A DNA stretch of 64,000 nt from Xylophilus sp. GOD-11R (GCF_033546935.1 NZ_CP137854.1:3348001-3412000), one strand, 5' to 3'; positions 41,658-50,863 are shown, counted from the first letter of the stretch. Program-made: numbers and translations. Notes: generated from the sequence alone by a model not told the origin.

Positions 41658-42260
41658 AAAGAAAGTCACCAAAGAAAGTTGCCTTGAAGACGAGCTCGAG
41701 GCTCGGTCGGGCCATAGCTTCGCTCGGCCTGGGGAATGTGCCTTCGAACGCTCTAGCGGCAACAGTTTGGACAAGGGTCGATCCAGTGCCTCTGCCCCTG
41801 CTTCGCAGGGTCGGGGCTGAGAGGGTAAGAACAGGTGACCGCACTGAGCACAGCGACGGGGCCGCGCTGCTCCGATGGCCACGCGCGCTGCTTGCACGGC
41901 CGAGATTGCACTGGCGCGTCGAATGGTCATATGACATGACCGCTGACCGGCTGAGAACCGGGCGCACTGACCAAATCGACGAGCGGGGCGAATCGACGCG
42001 GCTGATCGCTCCGGCCACACCCCGGCGCGCAGCGAGCATGGCGATTGAACCAGCGCGGCCCCCTTACCGTGCTCAGTGCGGTGAACTGTCCTTACCCTCT
42101 CAGCCTCGACCCGCGAAGCGGGGCCATGGCTCTGGATCGACCCTTGTCCAAACTGTTGCCGCTAGAGCGTTCGAAGGCACATTCCCCAGGCCGAGCGAAG
42201 CAATGGCCCGACCGAGCTTCGAGCTCGTCTTCAAGGGTTTTTCTTTGGTGACTTTCTTTT
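41658..42260. repeat. Long imperfect inverted repeat, arms about 235 bp
   Basis: Left arm about 41658-41892, right arm about 42024-42260, spacer about 130 bases. Nearly identical blocks include AAGAAAGTCACCAAAGAAA at the outer end, the stretch from TCGGTCGGGCCAT to CAAGGGTCGATCCAG, and GAGGGTAAG to CCGCACTGAGCAC. Similarity fades toward the centre. Apparent open frames across it (for example 41564-42358) are repeat-derived and not considered genes. Confidence 0.85.
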
Positions 42261-42275
42261 GTCCCAACAAAAGAA

Positions 42276-42376
42276 AGTTACCGCGGGTCTGGGGGCGCGC
42301 AAGCCCCCAGCTCCACCCTCGGAAGAGAGAAGAAAAGAAAAAAGACAAGCTGACCTAGCAAAGTGCAAGCCCCCAG
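42276..42376 (-). repeat. 101-bp inverted repeat, right arm
   Basis: Reverse complement of 40318-40418 with one mismatch. Inside it, CTGGGGGC and GCCCCCAG form an 8-bp stem with a six-base loop. Confidence 0.92.
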
Positions 42377-42442
42377 GCAAAGGCAAAGGCAAAGGCAAAG
42401 GCAAAGGCAAAGGCAAAGGCAAAGGCAAAGGCAAAGGCAAAG
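42377..42442. repeat. GCAAAG hexanucleotide microsatellite, 11 perfect units
   Basis: Eleven uninterrupted GCAAAG units followed by a partial one. It begins directly at the edge of the 101-bp repeat, which itself contains GCAAAG, and ends 8 bases before the stop codon of the histidine kinase gene on the other strand. Confidence 0.97.
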
Positions 42443-42450
42443 GCAAGGAC

Positions 42451-44379
42451 TCAAGCCAACAAAGGCTCCACCCCCGAAGGAATCCGAGAAAGCGGAATCC
42501 TCAGCACCACCCGCGTGCCCCCGGCGCCGGATCGCACATCCAACTCCCCCCCCAGCTGCCGAGCCCGCGCCTGCATATTCCCGATCCCCCGCCCCGCCCG
42601 GTGCCGAACCGCATTGCTCCCCTGCCCGTCGTCGGAAACCTCCAACTCCAGACTGTCCCCGCTCTGCCGCAGATCCACCCGCACATTGCGCGCCTTGGCA
42701 TGCTTGAGCACATTGGTCAGCGCCTCCTGCGCGATCCGCAGCAACTGCAGTGCCGACTGCCGCGACAGCCGAAACGCCGGCTCCGGCAGATCGACAGACC
42801 ACCCCGGCGTCACCTGCGCGTCCTGCATCAGCGACTGCCAGCGAAACAGAAAATTGCCCAGCGCCGACTGAAAGTCATCCCCCGGCGCCAGCACCTCCAG
42901 CGCCAGCCGCATGTCGGCGATGCAGTCGCGCAGCATCTGCGCGATCTGCCCGTGCGTCATGTCCCCCCGCTCCACCCGCAGCAGCGAGGTGAACAGGCGC
43001 GACCCCAGCCCGTCGTGGATCTCCCGCATGATGAGTTCACGCTCCTGCGCCGCCGCGTTGCTGCGTTGCAGCTCGGCCATGCGCTCGTAGTTCTCGGCCA
43101 GAAACCGCTCGCGCTGCGCCACCCGGTCCTCGAGCGTCTCGTTGAGATCGGCCAGGCTGGTGTTGGCCCGCTCCATGCCCGAAAGCGCATCCAGAAACCG
43201 CGCCGTGAGCAGCCCGCCGAGCCCGAACAGCACCAGGTCGGCACCGAAATGCAGCAGAAAGATGCGCTGCCCCACCCACCAGCCCGGCAAGAAATGCGAC
43301 AGCGCGCCGTTGTCCCAGGCGACCAGGTAGTCGTGCATGCCGGTCAGCACCGCCACCGCCAGCGTGGTCGGCATGATCACCGCGGCCACTGTGCGCTGGC
43401 GCCACACCGCCCAGCCGGCCAGCAGCAGGATGCCGATGCCGATCGGAATCAGCCCGGCCGACCACACACGGTTGACCGCCGCCTCGCCGTTAGGCCCCGC
43501 CCACAGCAACCACAGCGGGCCGGCGATCCAATACACCAGCAAGGCCCGCTCGGCCCAGGGCTTGTCCAGCCCGGCGAAACGCATCGCGAACATCGCCATC
43601 ACCACGATGAAGCCGCCGGTCGCCCCGAGGTAGGTGATACGCCACAGAAACCAGCTGTCGGCCGGCATTCGCTCGATGACGAAGGTCAGGGTGCGCACGC
43701 CCCACAGGGCGCAGGCCAGGCCGAGCAGGCCGTAGAGCTTTTCGGTGCGGCGCCGCCAGTAGATGAACAGCACGAAACCCGCCATGAGCCAGCAGACCAC
43801 GATGGTGACCTGCGGCAGGCTGCGAACCCAGAAGGTGCGGCGATCGGCCCGGGGGCGGATCTCGGCCTCCAGCCCCACCAGCACCCGGGGAAAATGGTGG
43901 ATCGCGCCCGGCGGCACCGCGCCGGTGCGTATCGCCACCTGGTTCACCCCCGGCCGCAGCAATCCGGCCGGCAGCGTGACCAGGTGGGGCCGCTCCCAGC
44001 GCACCCGCAGCTCGGGCGTGCTCTCCGGCACGCTGCCGGCCAGCGCGCCGTTGACCCAGATCTCGCCGCCTTCGTAGAGAAAGGGCAGGCAGAGCGCCCA
44101 CTGCACACGGGGGTCGACGTGGTCCGGCCCTTCGAATTCGCCGCGGTACCAGGTGCGTTGCGCGCCGGGCGCGCCGTCCTGCTCCAGCGCCTCGGGCAGG
44201 GTCACGGTGACCCAGGCCGCGTCGCCGCCGGCGTCGCCCGGCGGCAGCAGCTCGGCCGACTGGGTGCGCTGCATCTGTCGGAACTCGAAAGGCGCGCTCC
44301 AGGCACCGGCCGCCCCCAGGCACAGCGCGACCATGGCGAGCAGGCGCAGCAGCCGCGTTCGGGCGAAAGCGAGTGTCAC
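42451..44379 (-). CDS. 7TM-type membrane sensor histidine kinase (NarX/DesK-like, HisKA_3)
   Basis: A 642-residue sensor kinase beginning at GTG 44379, which overlaps the response-regulator stop (GTGA). A signal-anchor is followed by a periplasmic beta-rich domain (WYRGEFEG, LPFLYEGGEIWVNGALAG), about seven transmembrane helices (residues 190-400), a coiled coil, and a HisKA_3 kinase core: phospho-acceptor His in MREIHDGLGSRL, N box in RIAQEALTNVLKHAKA, G box in GRGIGNMQARA. It phosphorylates the NarL-type regulator encoded just upstream. The stimulus is not known. Confidence 0.85.
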   Translation of the reverse strand: MTLAFARTRLLRLLAMVALCLGAAGAWSAPFEFRQMQRTQSAELLPPGDAGGDAAWVTVTLPEALEQDGAPGAQRTWYRGEFEGPDHVDPRVQWALCLPFLYEGGEIWVNGALAGSVPESTPELRVRWERPHLVTLPAGLLRPGVNQVAIRTGAVPPGAIHHFPRVLVGLEAEIRPRADRRTFWVRSLPQVTIVVCWLMAGFVLFIYWRRRTEKLYGLLGLACALWGVRTLTFVIERMPADSWFLWRITYLGATGGFIVVMAMFAMRFAGLDKPWAERALLVYWIAGPLWLLWAGPNGEAAVNRVWSAGLIPIGIGILLLAGWAVWRQRTVAAVIMPTTLAVAVLTGMHDYLVAWDNGALSHFLPGWWVGQRIFLLHFGADLVLFGLGGLLTARFLDALSGMERANTSLADLNETLEDRVAQRERFLAENYERMAELQRSNAAAQERELIMREIHDGLGSRLFTSLLRVERGDMTHGQIAQMLRDCIADMRLALEVLAPGDDFQSALGNFLFRWQSLMQDAQVTPGWSVDLPEPAFRLSRQSALQLLRIAQEALTNVLKHAKARNVRVDLRQSGDSLELEVSDDGQGSNAVRHRAGRGIGNMQARARQLGGELDVRSGAGGTRVVLRIPLSRIPSGVEPLLA

Positions 44380-45068
44380 AGCAGGCCCAGCTGCCCGGCT
44401 TCGTACACCGCCTCGCTGCGCGAATGCACGGCGAGCTTGCGGTAGATCTTCTTGACGTGGGCGACCACCGTGTGCGGCGAGATGTCGAGCAAGGTGCCGA
44501 TGGTCTCGAAGGTGAAGCCCTTGGCGATCATGCGCAGCAACTCGCCCTCGCGCGGCGTAAGGGGCGAGCCCTCGCCCCGGGTGTCCGGGCCGGCGTCCGA
44601 TACGGTGTCGCTCCCGGCGGTCACCTCCTGCGCTTCGGCCCGCGCCCGGGTTCGAAACCGCTCCAGCACCCGGCGGGCGATGCCCGGGCTGATCGGCGCG
44701 CCGCCCAGGCGCAGCTCGTGAATGCTGGTCACGATGCGTTCGGCCGACGCATCCTTCAGCAAATAGCCGCTGGCGCCCGCCTCGATCGACGACACCACAT
44801 GGTTGTCGTCGGCAAACATGGTCACCACCAGCACGTCGCACCCAGGATGGTGGCGCGCAACGTGCTCGATGAGGGTCACGCCGTTCATGTCGGGCAGGCC
44901 CAGGTCGACCAGCAGCACGTCGGGCGGCTGCAGGTCGAGCATGCTCAGGCCGGCCTGGCCGGTGTTGACGGCACCGAGCAGGCTGAGCGAGGAATCGTTG
45001 AGCACCGCGTTGGAGAATCGGCGCATGAATTCCGGCTCGTCTTCGACGATCAGCACCGTGGTCGGCAT
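44376..45068 (-). CDS. NarL/FixJ-family response regulator
   Basis: A 230-residue regulator: receiver domain with phospho-acceptor Asp55 in VLLVDLGLPDMNG and switch Lys in GYLLKDASAE; a linker of about 50 residues; and a C-terminal LuxR-type helix-turn-helix, with LTPREGELLRMIAKGF and ISPHTVVAHVKKIYRKL. The start at 45068 was chosen because GCGGAG lies six bases before it; the adjacent ATG at 45071 is too close to that site. First gene of the pair with the kinase. Confidence 0.93.
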   Translation of the reverse strand: MPTTVLIVEDEPEFMRRFSNAVLNDSSLSLLGAVNTGQAGLSMLDLQPPDVLLVDLGLPDMNGVTLIEHVARHHPGCDVLVVTMFADDNHVVSSIEAGASGYLLKDASAERIVTSIHELRLGGAPISPGIARRVLERFRTRARAEAQEVTAGSDTVSDAGPDTRGEGSPLTPREGELLRMIAKGFTFETIGTLLDISPHTVVAHVKKIYRKLAVHSRSEAVYEAGQLGLL

Positions 45069-45204
45069 CATTTCTCCGCAGGGGGATGACGGCTCATTTT
45101 GACATCGACTCACGCGAGCATCCAATACCGTCAAGACGCTATGGGTCGCCTGCGCGCCACTGCCGGAAGCGGCGTATCGTGCGCAGCTTCCACCCGGAGC
45201 GCAC

Positions 45205-45804
45205 ATGACGACCATCGACGAAACCTTGCGACGAGCCTTGTCCGTGACCGGAAAAGGCACCCTCTACTGGGCCGGCGCCGGCGGCCGCGACCCGGCAGCC
45301 GCCTCGCCTGCCGAGCCGCTGGCGGTGGGCCGCGAATGGCCGCGTCTGCCGCCCGACCAGCAGGCCACGCTGCGGCCCCTGGCCGAAGCCGCCGGCCTCG
45401 ACGTGACCGACCCGGGCCTGGTGGTGCCGGCCTGCGACTGCTCCGGCTACGTCTGCTGGGCCATGGGCATCTCCCGCAAGGCCTCCGGCGCCAGCGGCGA
45501 CGTGTGGATCAACACCGACAGCATCTGGCAGGACGCCCAGGGCGCCGGCCGGCAGTTCCAGGCCATCCCGCGGGCGACCGTCGGCTGCCTGGTGGTCTAC
45601 CCCAAGGCCGGCAGCGGCGAGAGCTACGGCCACATCGGCCTGGTGACCGAGGTGGGCGCCGACGGCCAGGCTGCGCAGATCGCGCATTGCTCGGCGGTCA
45701 ACTTCATGGAGCCACCGCACGACGCGATCGAGGTGAACGCGGGCGAGGCTTTCCGCCGCCAGCCCAAGACGATCTACGCACGCTTTCTCGGCATGCGGAG
45801 CTGA
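45205..45804 (+). CDS. NlpC/P60- or CHAP-like cysteine peptidase without signal peptide
   Basis: A 199-residue papain-like hydrolase candidate: DCSGYVCWAMG places the nucleophile at Cys79, SYGHIGLVTEV gives His143, and a further polar residue may be in AHCSAVN. These are the NlpC/P60 landmarks for cleaving cell-wall peptides. There is no signal peptide or membrane segment, so a secreted effector, phage-derived or cytosolic role are all possible. Stands alone; GH15 gene converges from the other side with seven bases between. Confidence 0.65.
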   Translation: MTTIDETLRRALSVTGKGTLYWAGAGGRDPAAASPAEPLAVGREWPRLPPDQQATLRPLAEAAGLDVTDPGLVVPACDCSGYVCWAMGISRKASGASGDVWINTDSIWQDAQGAGRQFQAIPRATVGCLVVYPKAGSGESYGHIGLVTEVGADGQAAQIAHCSAVNFMEPPHDAIEVNAGEAFRRQPKTIYARFLGMRS

Positions 45805-45811
45805 GCGCGAT

Positions 45812-47644
45812 TCAGCAGGGCCGGTCGTCGCCACAGTCCTCGTTGCCCAGGGCGTCCAGGGCCATGATCAACGCCAGGTGCGACAGGCCCTGCGGCAGGT
45901 TGCCGGCGAAGGCGCCGTCGTGCGGATCGATCATCTCGGTGAAGACACCGACACCGTGGTCGAGCCCGGCCAGCGCGTGGCGCAGGGCGTGCTCGCCCCG
46001 GGTACGCTGGCCCAGCAGCACGCGGGCCTCCACCATCCAGAAGGTGCACGCCAGAAAACAGCCCTCTTCCACGTGCACGCCGCTGTAGCGGTAGTGAAAC
46101 GCGCCGCTTCCCAGCTGGCGATCGATCGCGTCCAGCGTCTTGCCCAGGCGCTCCCGGCCGGGGTAGCCGAAACGCACCGCCATCGCCAGGGCGGCGTCGA
46201 TCTGGTCCGAGCCCGGATACGCCAGATAGGACTGCAGCGCCGGGGACCAGCAGTTTTCTTCGATCCAGCGTTCGATGCGGTCGCGCTCGCGGCACCAGCG
46301 GTCGCGGCAGGTGGTGGGCAGCTGGCCGCCGTCGGCCAGTTCCACCGCCCGGGCCAGCGCCTGCCAGCAGCTGATCTTGGAGTTGGTGTAGTGCTGCGGC
46401 TCCGGCAGCTCCCAGATGCCCGAATCCTTCTGCCGCCAGCTGTCGGCGCACTGGTCGGCCAGCCGCGACAGCAGATGCGCGCTGGACGAATCCAGGATGT
46501 TGCCGCAATTCACGAAACGCGCCGCCGTCTCGAAGATGTCGCCGAACACGCCATGCTGCCGCTGCGTGGCGGCGTCGTTGCCGATCTGCACCGGTTGCGA
46601 CCGGCGGTAGCCGGGCACGTCCACCGGGTGGGCCGTCTGCACCCGACCGCCTGCGAGCGTGAAGCACACCAGCGGGCCATGCTCTTCCAGCCGCTTGAGC
46701 AGCCAGGTGAAGGCGGCCTTGGCTTCGGCTTGCGCACCTGCCGCCAGAAAGGCCTTGACCGTGTAGCCCGCGTCGCGCACCCAGGCGAAACGGTAGTCGT
46801 AGTTCTTGGCGCCGCCCACGCCTTCGGGCAGCGACGTGGTGCCGGCCGCCGCGATCGCACCGGTGGGCGAATACAGCAGCAGCTTGAGCGCCAGCGCGCT
46901 GCGCAGAAACGCCGGGCGCCACTCGGTGCCGTGGCTCAGGCGCGATGCCCAGGTCTTCCACTCCTGGTCGGAAACCTCGATACGGTCGTCGATGTCCTGC
47001 ACGCTCGGCACCACCAGCGGCTCGTCCTCCCCGGCGACGATGCCGACCACCTCGCGGCCGCCCGCGCGCACCGCGAAGCCGCCCTGCACGCCCTCGTCGG
47101 ACCGCTCCACCCGCACGCCGTCGCTGTGCACGAACACGCCCAGCACACGGTCGACATGGAAGGTGGCGTGCGTGCCGATCTTCGATTGATACGGACTGAC
47201 CGCGTTGGCCCGGCGCCCGAAGAGCAGTTGCAGATCGAACTCGACCTCGCCTTCGAGGCCTTCGACACGGCGGGCGAGTTCGGCCCAGGGCAGCCGCCCG
47301 GCGGTGCCGCTGTTGAGCGACTCGGTCATCCGTGCCCGGCCGCGCGACGTGGTGAACAAGGTCTCCAGGACGTTGCTGTCTTCTCGATAACGCTGTTCGG
47401 CGCTGAACTCGCCACGCGGCAGCAACTGAAAGAAGCCGCCGTCCTCCGGGTCGAGCAGGCGGTTGAAGAGCGGTGGCGAGTCGAGATTGGGCACGCACCA
47501 CCAGTCGATCGATCCGTCCGCGCCCGACAACGCGATGGCGCGGCCGTCGCCCAGCACGCCGTAGCGCTCCAGCGGCAGGTATCCGTCGGTGCGTACGACG
47601 GGTCGGAGGAATGCTTCGGAATTCACCAGGGCACGGTCGTTCAT
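45812..47644 (-). CDS. Glycoside hydrolase family 15 protein (glucoamylase/trehalase-like)
   Basis: A 610-residue GH15 enzyme. The N-terminal domain has RYGVLGDGRAIALSGADGSI then DWWCVPNLDSPPLF, typical of bacterial GH15; the catalytic (alpha/alpha)6 barrel shows YDYRFAWVRDAGYTVKAFL and the acidic EEGCFLACTFWMVEA and FTEMIDPHDGAF motifs. The start at 47644 is the conserved one; the frame upstream to 47824 does not look coded. Such enzymes hydrolyse trehalose or alpha-glucans. Divergent from the SDR gene at 47894 across 249 bases, a pairing often linked to stress metabolism. Confidence 0.9.
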   Translation of the reverse strand: MNDRALVNSEAFLRPVVRTDGYLPLERYGVLGDGRAIALSGADGSIDWWCVPNLDSPPLFNRLLDPEDGGFFQLLPRGEFSAEQRYREDSNVLETLFTTSRGRARMTESLNSGTAGRLPWAELARRVEGLEGEVEFDLQLLFGRRANAVSPYQSKIGTHATFHVDRVLGVFVHSDGVRVERSDEGVQGGFAVRAGGREVVGIVAGEDEPLVVPSVQDIDDRIEVSDQEWKTWASRLSHGTEWRPAFLRSALALKLLLYSPTGAIAAAGTTSLPEGVGGAKNYDYRFAWVRDAGYTVKAFLAAGAQAEAKAAFTWLLKRLEEHGPLVCFTLAGGRVQTAHPVDVPGYRRSQPVQIGNDAATQRQHGVFGDIFETAARFVNCGNILDSSSAHLLSRLADQCADSWRQKDSGIWELPEPQHYTNSKISCWQALARAVELADGGQLPTTCRDRWCRERDRIERWIEENCWSPALQSYLAYPGSDQIDAALAMAVRFGYPGRERLGKTLDAIDRQLGSGAFHYRYSGVHVEEGCFLACTFWMVEARVLLGQRTRGEHALRHALAGLDHGVGVFTEMIDPHDGAFAGNLPQGLSHLALIMALDALGNEDCGDDRPC

Positions 47645-47893
47645 CTGCTTGGGTTCCAAAAAAAGCGGGCGCCCGTATAGGCGACATGCGTCGATGTTTG
47701 GCGCAAAGCCCGGTACGCGGGCGTGGGGCGAGGGCATGCACCGCCGTAGTCCGACGACAACAGCGTCCGGCCGCAAAAGTCCGGCCGCCTGCGCGTGCAG
47801 GCGTCCTACGCGGATCGTCGGCATCGCGCCGATAAGCGGGGACTCACCGGTCTTTCAGCATGCGGCGTCATCCATTCATTCGAGGAAATCTCC

Positions 47894-48766
47894 ATGCTCA
47901 TCGACCCGCGCGAAGCCGGCGCCAAGCCACCGTTTCCCCAGAAAAAACAACCGGTGCCCGGCAGACAGGCCGCCATGGATCCGCCTTCCGACTGTGGCGA
48001 GACCAGCTACCGCGGCTCGGGCCGCCTGGCCGGACGCAAGGCGCTGATCACCGGCGGCGACTCCGGCATCGGCCGGGCGGTCGCCATCGCCTTCGCCCGC
48101 GAAGGCGCCGACGTGGTGATCAGCTATCTCGACGAAACCGAGGACGCCGCCTCCACGGCCGCGCTGGTGCGCGACGCCGGCCGCAAGTGCATCGCCATCG
48201 CTGGCGATATCCGCGAGGAGGCGCACTGCCAGTCGCTGGTCAGGACCACGATCGACGAGCTCGGCGGCATCGACATCCTGGTGAACAACGCGGCCTACCA
48301 GATGACGCGCCAGAGCATCGTCGACGTGCCGAGCGAGGAGTTCGACCGCATCTTCCGCACCAACGTCTACGCCACGTTCTTTCTGTGCAAGGCCGCGGTG
48401 CCCCATTTGCCGCCGGGCTCGTCGATCATCAACACGGTATCGGTGAACTCCGACAAACCCAGCCCGCACCTGGTGGCCTACGCCGCCACCAAGGGAGCGC
48501 TGCAGAACCTCACCGGCGGACTGTCGCAATCGCTCGCGTCCCAGGGCATCCGCGTGAACTGCGTGGCCCCGGGCCCGATCTGGACACCGCTGATCCCCGC
48601 CACGATGGAACAGGAAGAGGTGACCAACTTCGGCAAGCAGGTGCCGCTGGAGCGGCCCGGCCAACCGGTCGAAGTGGCTCCCGCCTACGTGATGCTGGCC
48701 TCGGGCGAGGCTTCGTTCATTTCCGGCGCGACGATCGCGGTGACGGGTGGGGTGCCGATGATCTGA
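47894..48766 (+). CDS. SDR-family oxidoreductase (YhxC/YghA-like)
   Basis: A 290-residue short-chain dehydrogenase/reductase of the long type with a hydrophilic N-terminal extension of 48 residues (QKKQPVPGRQAAMDPPSD). Cofactor motif TGGDSGIGRA, NNAAYQ, and the catalytic YAATKG with Ser in INTVSVNSD. GAGGA lies before the ATG at 47894; the frame is open upstream without family likeness. Close relatives are general-stress SDRs such as YhxC of Bacillus. Substrate unknown. Confidence 0.92.
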   Translation: MLIDPREAGAKPPFPQKKQPVPGRQAAMDPPSDCGETSYRGSGRLAGRKALITGGDSGIGRAVAIAFAREGADVVISYLDETEDAASTAALVRDAGRKCIAIAGDIREEAHCQSLVRTTIDELGGIDILVNNAAYQMTRQSIVDVPSEEFDRIFRTNVYATFFLCKAAVPHLPPGSSIINTVSVNSDKPSPHLVAYAATKGALQNLTGGLSQSLASQGIRVNCVAPGPIWTPLIPATMEQEEVTNFGKQVPLERPGQPVEVAPAYVMLASGEASFISGATIAVTGGVPMI

Positions 48767-48780
48767 AAGCTGGGTGAGCC

Positions 48781-49389
48781 TCAGGGTCCGCTTGCATCCG
48801 ACGGATGCGGCCGACCGCCCCCGCGGCCACTGCCTTCCCGATCCACGTTCGGAGGTTGCTGTCCGCTGTGGCCGTCCCCCTCCTTTTCCGTCACCTCGTC
48901 GTCCTCCTCCTTTGCATCGGCCATCGCTTCGGGCTCCAGTTCCTCGGCCGCGCGGTTGAGGTACACGAACGCGCCCCACGCGCCGAGCAGCAGCGCGGTA
49001 GCGCCCAGCAGGGAAGCCGCATAGGGCAGCTGGGCGGCGTCCTCGTGCAGTGCCTGGAAAGTGGCCACGAGGCCTTCCACCGCCAGCGCGACGATCACCA
49101 CCACGAAGAACCGTGACAGGTAACGCCGCACCCGGGTGGGCGCACTGATGTCGGCCTCGCGGATGACTTCCTCTTCCACGATGGTCTCGGCCATCTGCAG
49201 CGCCACGACCGCCGCGGCGAGCAGGCCGATGGCTTCGATGATGGTCTGCGCAGCCGACTCGTCCCAGCCGGCCGACACCGCGGTCCAGCCGACATGGCCG
49301 GCGATGATGACCAGCACCAGGGAGGCGCAGGCGAACAGCAGGGCCATCAGGCCGTGCATCAGGGAGAACAGACGCATCATCAATTTCAC
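48781..49389 (-). CDS. Hypothetical membrane protein with acidic tail
   Basis: A 202-residue protein with four hydrophobic segments (about residues 10-30, 50-66, 90-110, 125-145) and a highly charged C-terminal tail (AMADAKEEDDEVTEKEGDGH) that should be cytoplasmic. The family seems to be one of the conserved uncharacterised membrane proteins of Burkholderiales; no function recognised. Separated from the SDR stop by 14 bases and convergent to it. Confidence 0.65.
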   Translation of the reverse strand: MKLMMRLFSLMHGLMALLFACASLVLVIIAGHVGWTAVSAGWDESAAQTIIEAIGLLAAAVVALQMAETIVEEEVIREADISAPTRVRRYLSRFFVVVIVALAVEGLVATFQALHEDAAQLPYAASLLGATALLLGAWGAFVYLNRAAEELEPEAMADAKEEDDEVTEKEGDGHSGQQPPNVDREGSGRGGGRPHPSDASGP

Positions 49390-49525
49390 ACGGAGCCTTT
49401 GAAGACAAGTTCGTGGGTAAAGGGGGCGGCCAGCGTAACGCGGCTCGGCGGCCCGTCTTGTGCGACGGCGCCTCGTGATCGCTCCATCCCGGTTCGACGA
49501 CGTCGGGCGCCGCTGCCCAGGCCGA

Positions 49526-50713
49526 TCAGCCGGGTCGGCCCGGCGTTCCCGGCTGCCGCTCGGCCTCGGCGGGGCGCACCGGCATCACCGCCATGACGGT
49601 GGCCACCGCCATCAGCCCCGCGGCGAAACAATAGATCGTCAGCGCCGGCCAGATCGGCAGCAGCAGTCCCGCCACCAGCGGGCCGGCTCCTGCGCCGATG
49701 TCGCGCCAGAGCGAGCGCGCCACCAGCGCCTGCACCCGGTCGGGGCCGGGGAAACGCTGGCCGACGATCACCGGCAGCAGCGGCAGCTGCAGCGCGCGCA
49801 GCGACAGGATGGCGAGCGCACCACTCACCAGCCAGCCGGCGCCGAAGGCCACCAGCCCCAGGGCCGTGCACAGGCTCAGCACCAGCAGCATGCGTTCGGC
49901 GCCCCAGCGGGTGGCGGCATGGCCGCCGGCCGGACTGAGCACGATCTCGGTCACGTAGCGGGCCGACATCAGCAGCGCGGCGGCCAGCAGCGGCGACTCC
50001 AGGCCGGAGGCCCGGGCCAGGTAGGTGAGGCCGATGAGGAACACGCCGTCGAGCACCATGCCTTCGACGAAGGCCCAGGCGTCCAGGCCGGTCGGCAGGG
50101 TGAAGCGGCGGATCGGCGGCAGTGCGAACCGCCGCGCCTGCACCGGAATGGCGCGCGATGCGAGCAGGCCGCATAGTGCGCCGATCGCCGCCACGAAGAA
50201 GATGGCGCGCGGGCCGGCCATCAGCGTGACCCAGGCTCCCAGCGGCAGCGCCACCATCGGCCCGAGCGCGGTCAACGCGCGCGAGATGCCCGCCCGCCGC
50301 GCCGCGCCGAGCGGCTCTTCCACGGCCAAGGCCTGCGTGGACAAATTGAACGCACCGAAACACAGCCCCCACACCAGCCGCGCGCCGATGAGCAGCCACA
50401 TGCCCGACAAGGTACCGTAGACCAGGCAACACGCCGACGCCGCGACCAGCGCCCCGGTGAGCGTGGGCCGATCGCCCCGCTCGGCATAGAACCGGGCGAC
50501 CCAGCCGTACCCCGCGATGCGTACCAGCCGGTTGGCCGCCAGCAGCAGCCCGACCTCCGGCAGGGTCAGCCCGAAATCCGAGGCGTACAGCGGCAGCAGC
50601 AGGTACAGCAGCGCGTCGCCCGGCGCGCCGGCGGTCATGGCCAGGGCGGCCATCGCCGAGCGGCGGTCGGCCTCCGGATGGGCCGATGTCCTCATGCGGA
50701 CCGGCACCGGCAA
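49526..50713 (-). CDS. MFS transporter
   Basis: A 395-residue major facilitator with about 12 hydrophobic helices. The loop between helices 2 and 3 (GYGWVARFYAERGDRPTL) corresponds to the MFS A-motif GxxxDRxGR type, and LTALGPMVALPLGAWV matches helix 5. The substrate is unknown. It is divergent from the GntR regulator at 50899, with two operator-like palindromes between, so it may belong to the same regulon. Confidence 0.85.
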   Translation of the reverse strand: MPVPVRMRTSAHPEADRRSAMAALAMTAGAPGDALLYLLLPLYASDFGLTLPEVGLLLAANRLVRIAGYGWVARFYAERGDRPTLTGALVAASACCLVYGTLSGMWLLIGARLVWGLCFGAFNLSTQALAVEEPLGAARRAGISRALTALGPMVALPLGAWVTLMAGPRAIFFVAAIGALCGLLASRAIPVQARRFALPPIRRFTLPTGLDAWAFVEGMVLDGVFLIGLTYLARASGLESPLLAAALLMSARYVTEIVLSPAGGHAATRWGAERMLLVLSLCTALGLVAFGAGWLVSGALAILSLRALQLPLLPVIVGQRFPGPDRVQALVARSLWRDIGAGAGPLVAGLLLPIWPALTIYCFAAGLMAVATVMAVMPVRPAEAERQPGTPGRPG

Positions 50714-50780
50714 TCGCGCTGCGCCACCGACGGCAGCGCGGAAATCAGGCGAAACAAGTCGGGCACCGGCAACTGCGTCA

Positions 50781-50791
50781 TGGTCAGGCCA
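50781..50791. promoter_or_regulatory. GntR (FCD)-type operator core, distal
   Basis: TGGTCAGGCCA differs by one base from TGGTAAGGCCA in the site before the GntR gene; centres are 86 bases apart. It lies close to the MFS gene start. Confidence 0.5.
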
Positions 50792-50863
50792 CTTTACCGG
50801 ATTAGTGAAAAAATGTGGCCGATTTCTTGCTTTGCTCGCTCAGACGCTCCTACAACGCCCCAA

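Noticed and set aside
41564..42358. 264-codon plus-strand frame after the transposase
   Set aside because: Lies inside the long inverted repeat and overlaps the transposase end; no protein-like pattern.
42377..42442. CRISPR-like periodic array
   Set aside because: Six-base perfect tandem units without spacers; a microsatellite.
42259..44445. 728-codon plus-strand frame through the microsatellite and the kinase gene
   Set aside because: Starts in repeat DNA, encodes a Lys-Gly repeat and then a Pro/Gln/Arg-rich shadow of the sensor kinase.
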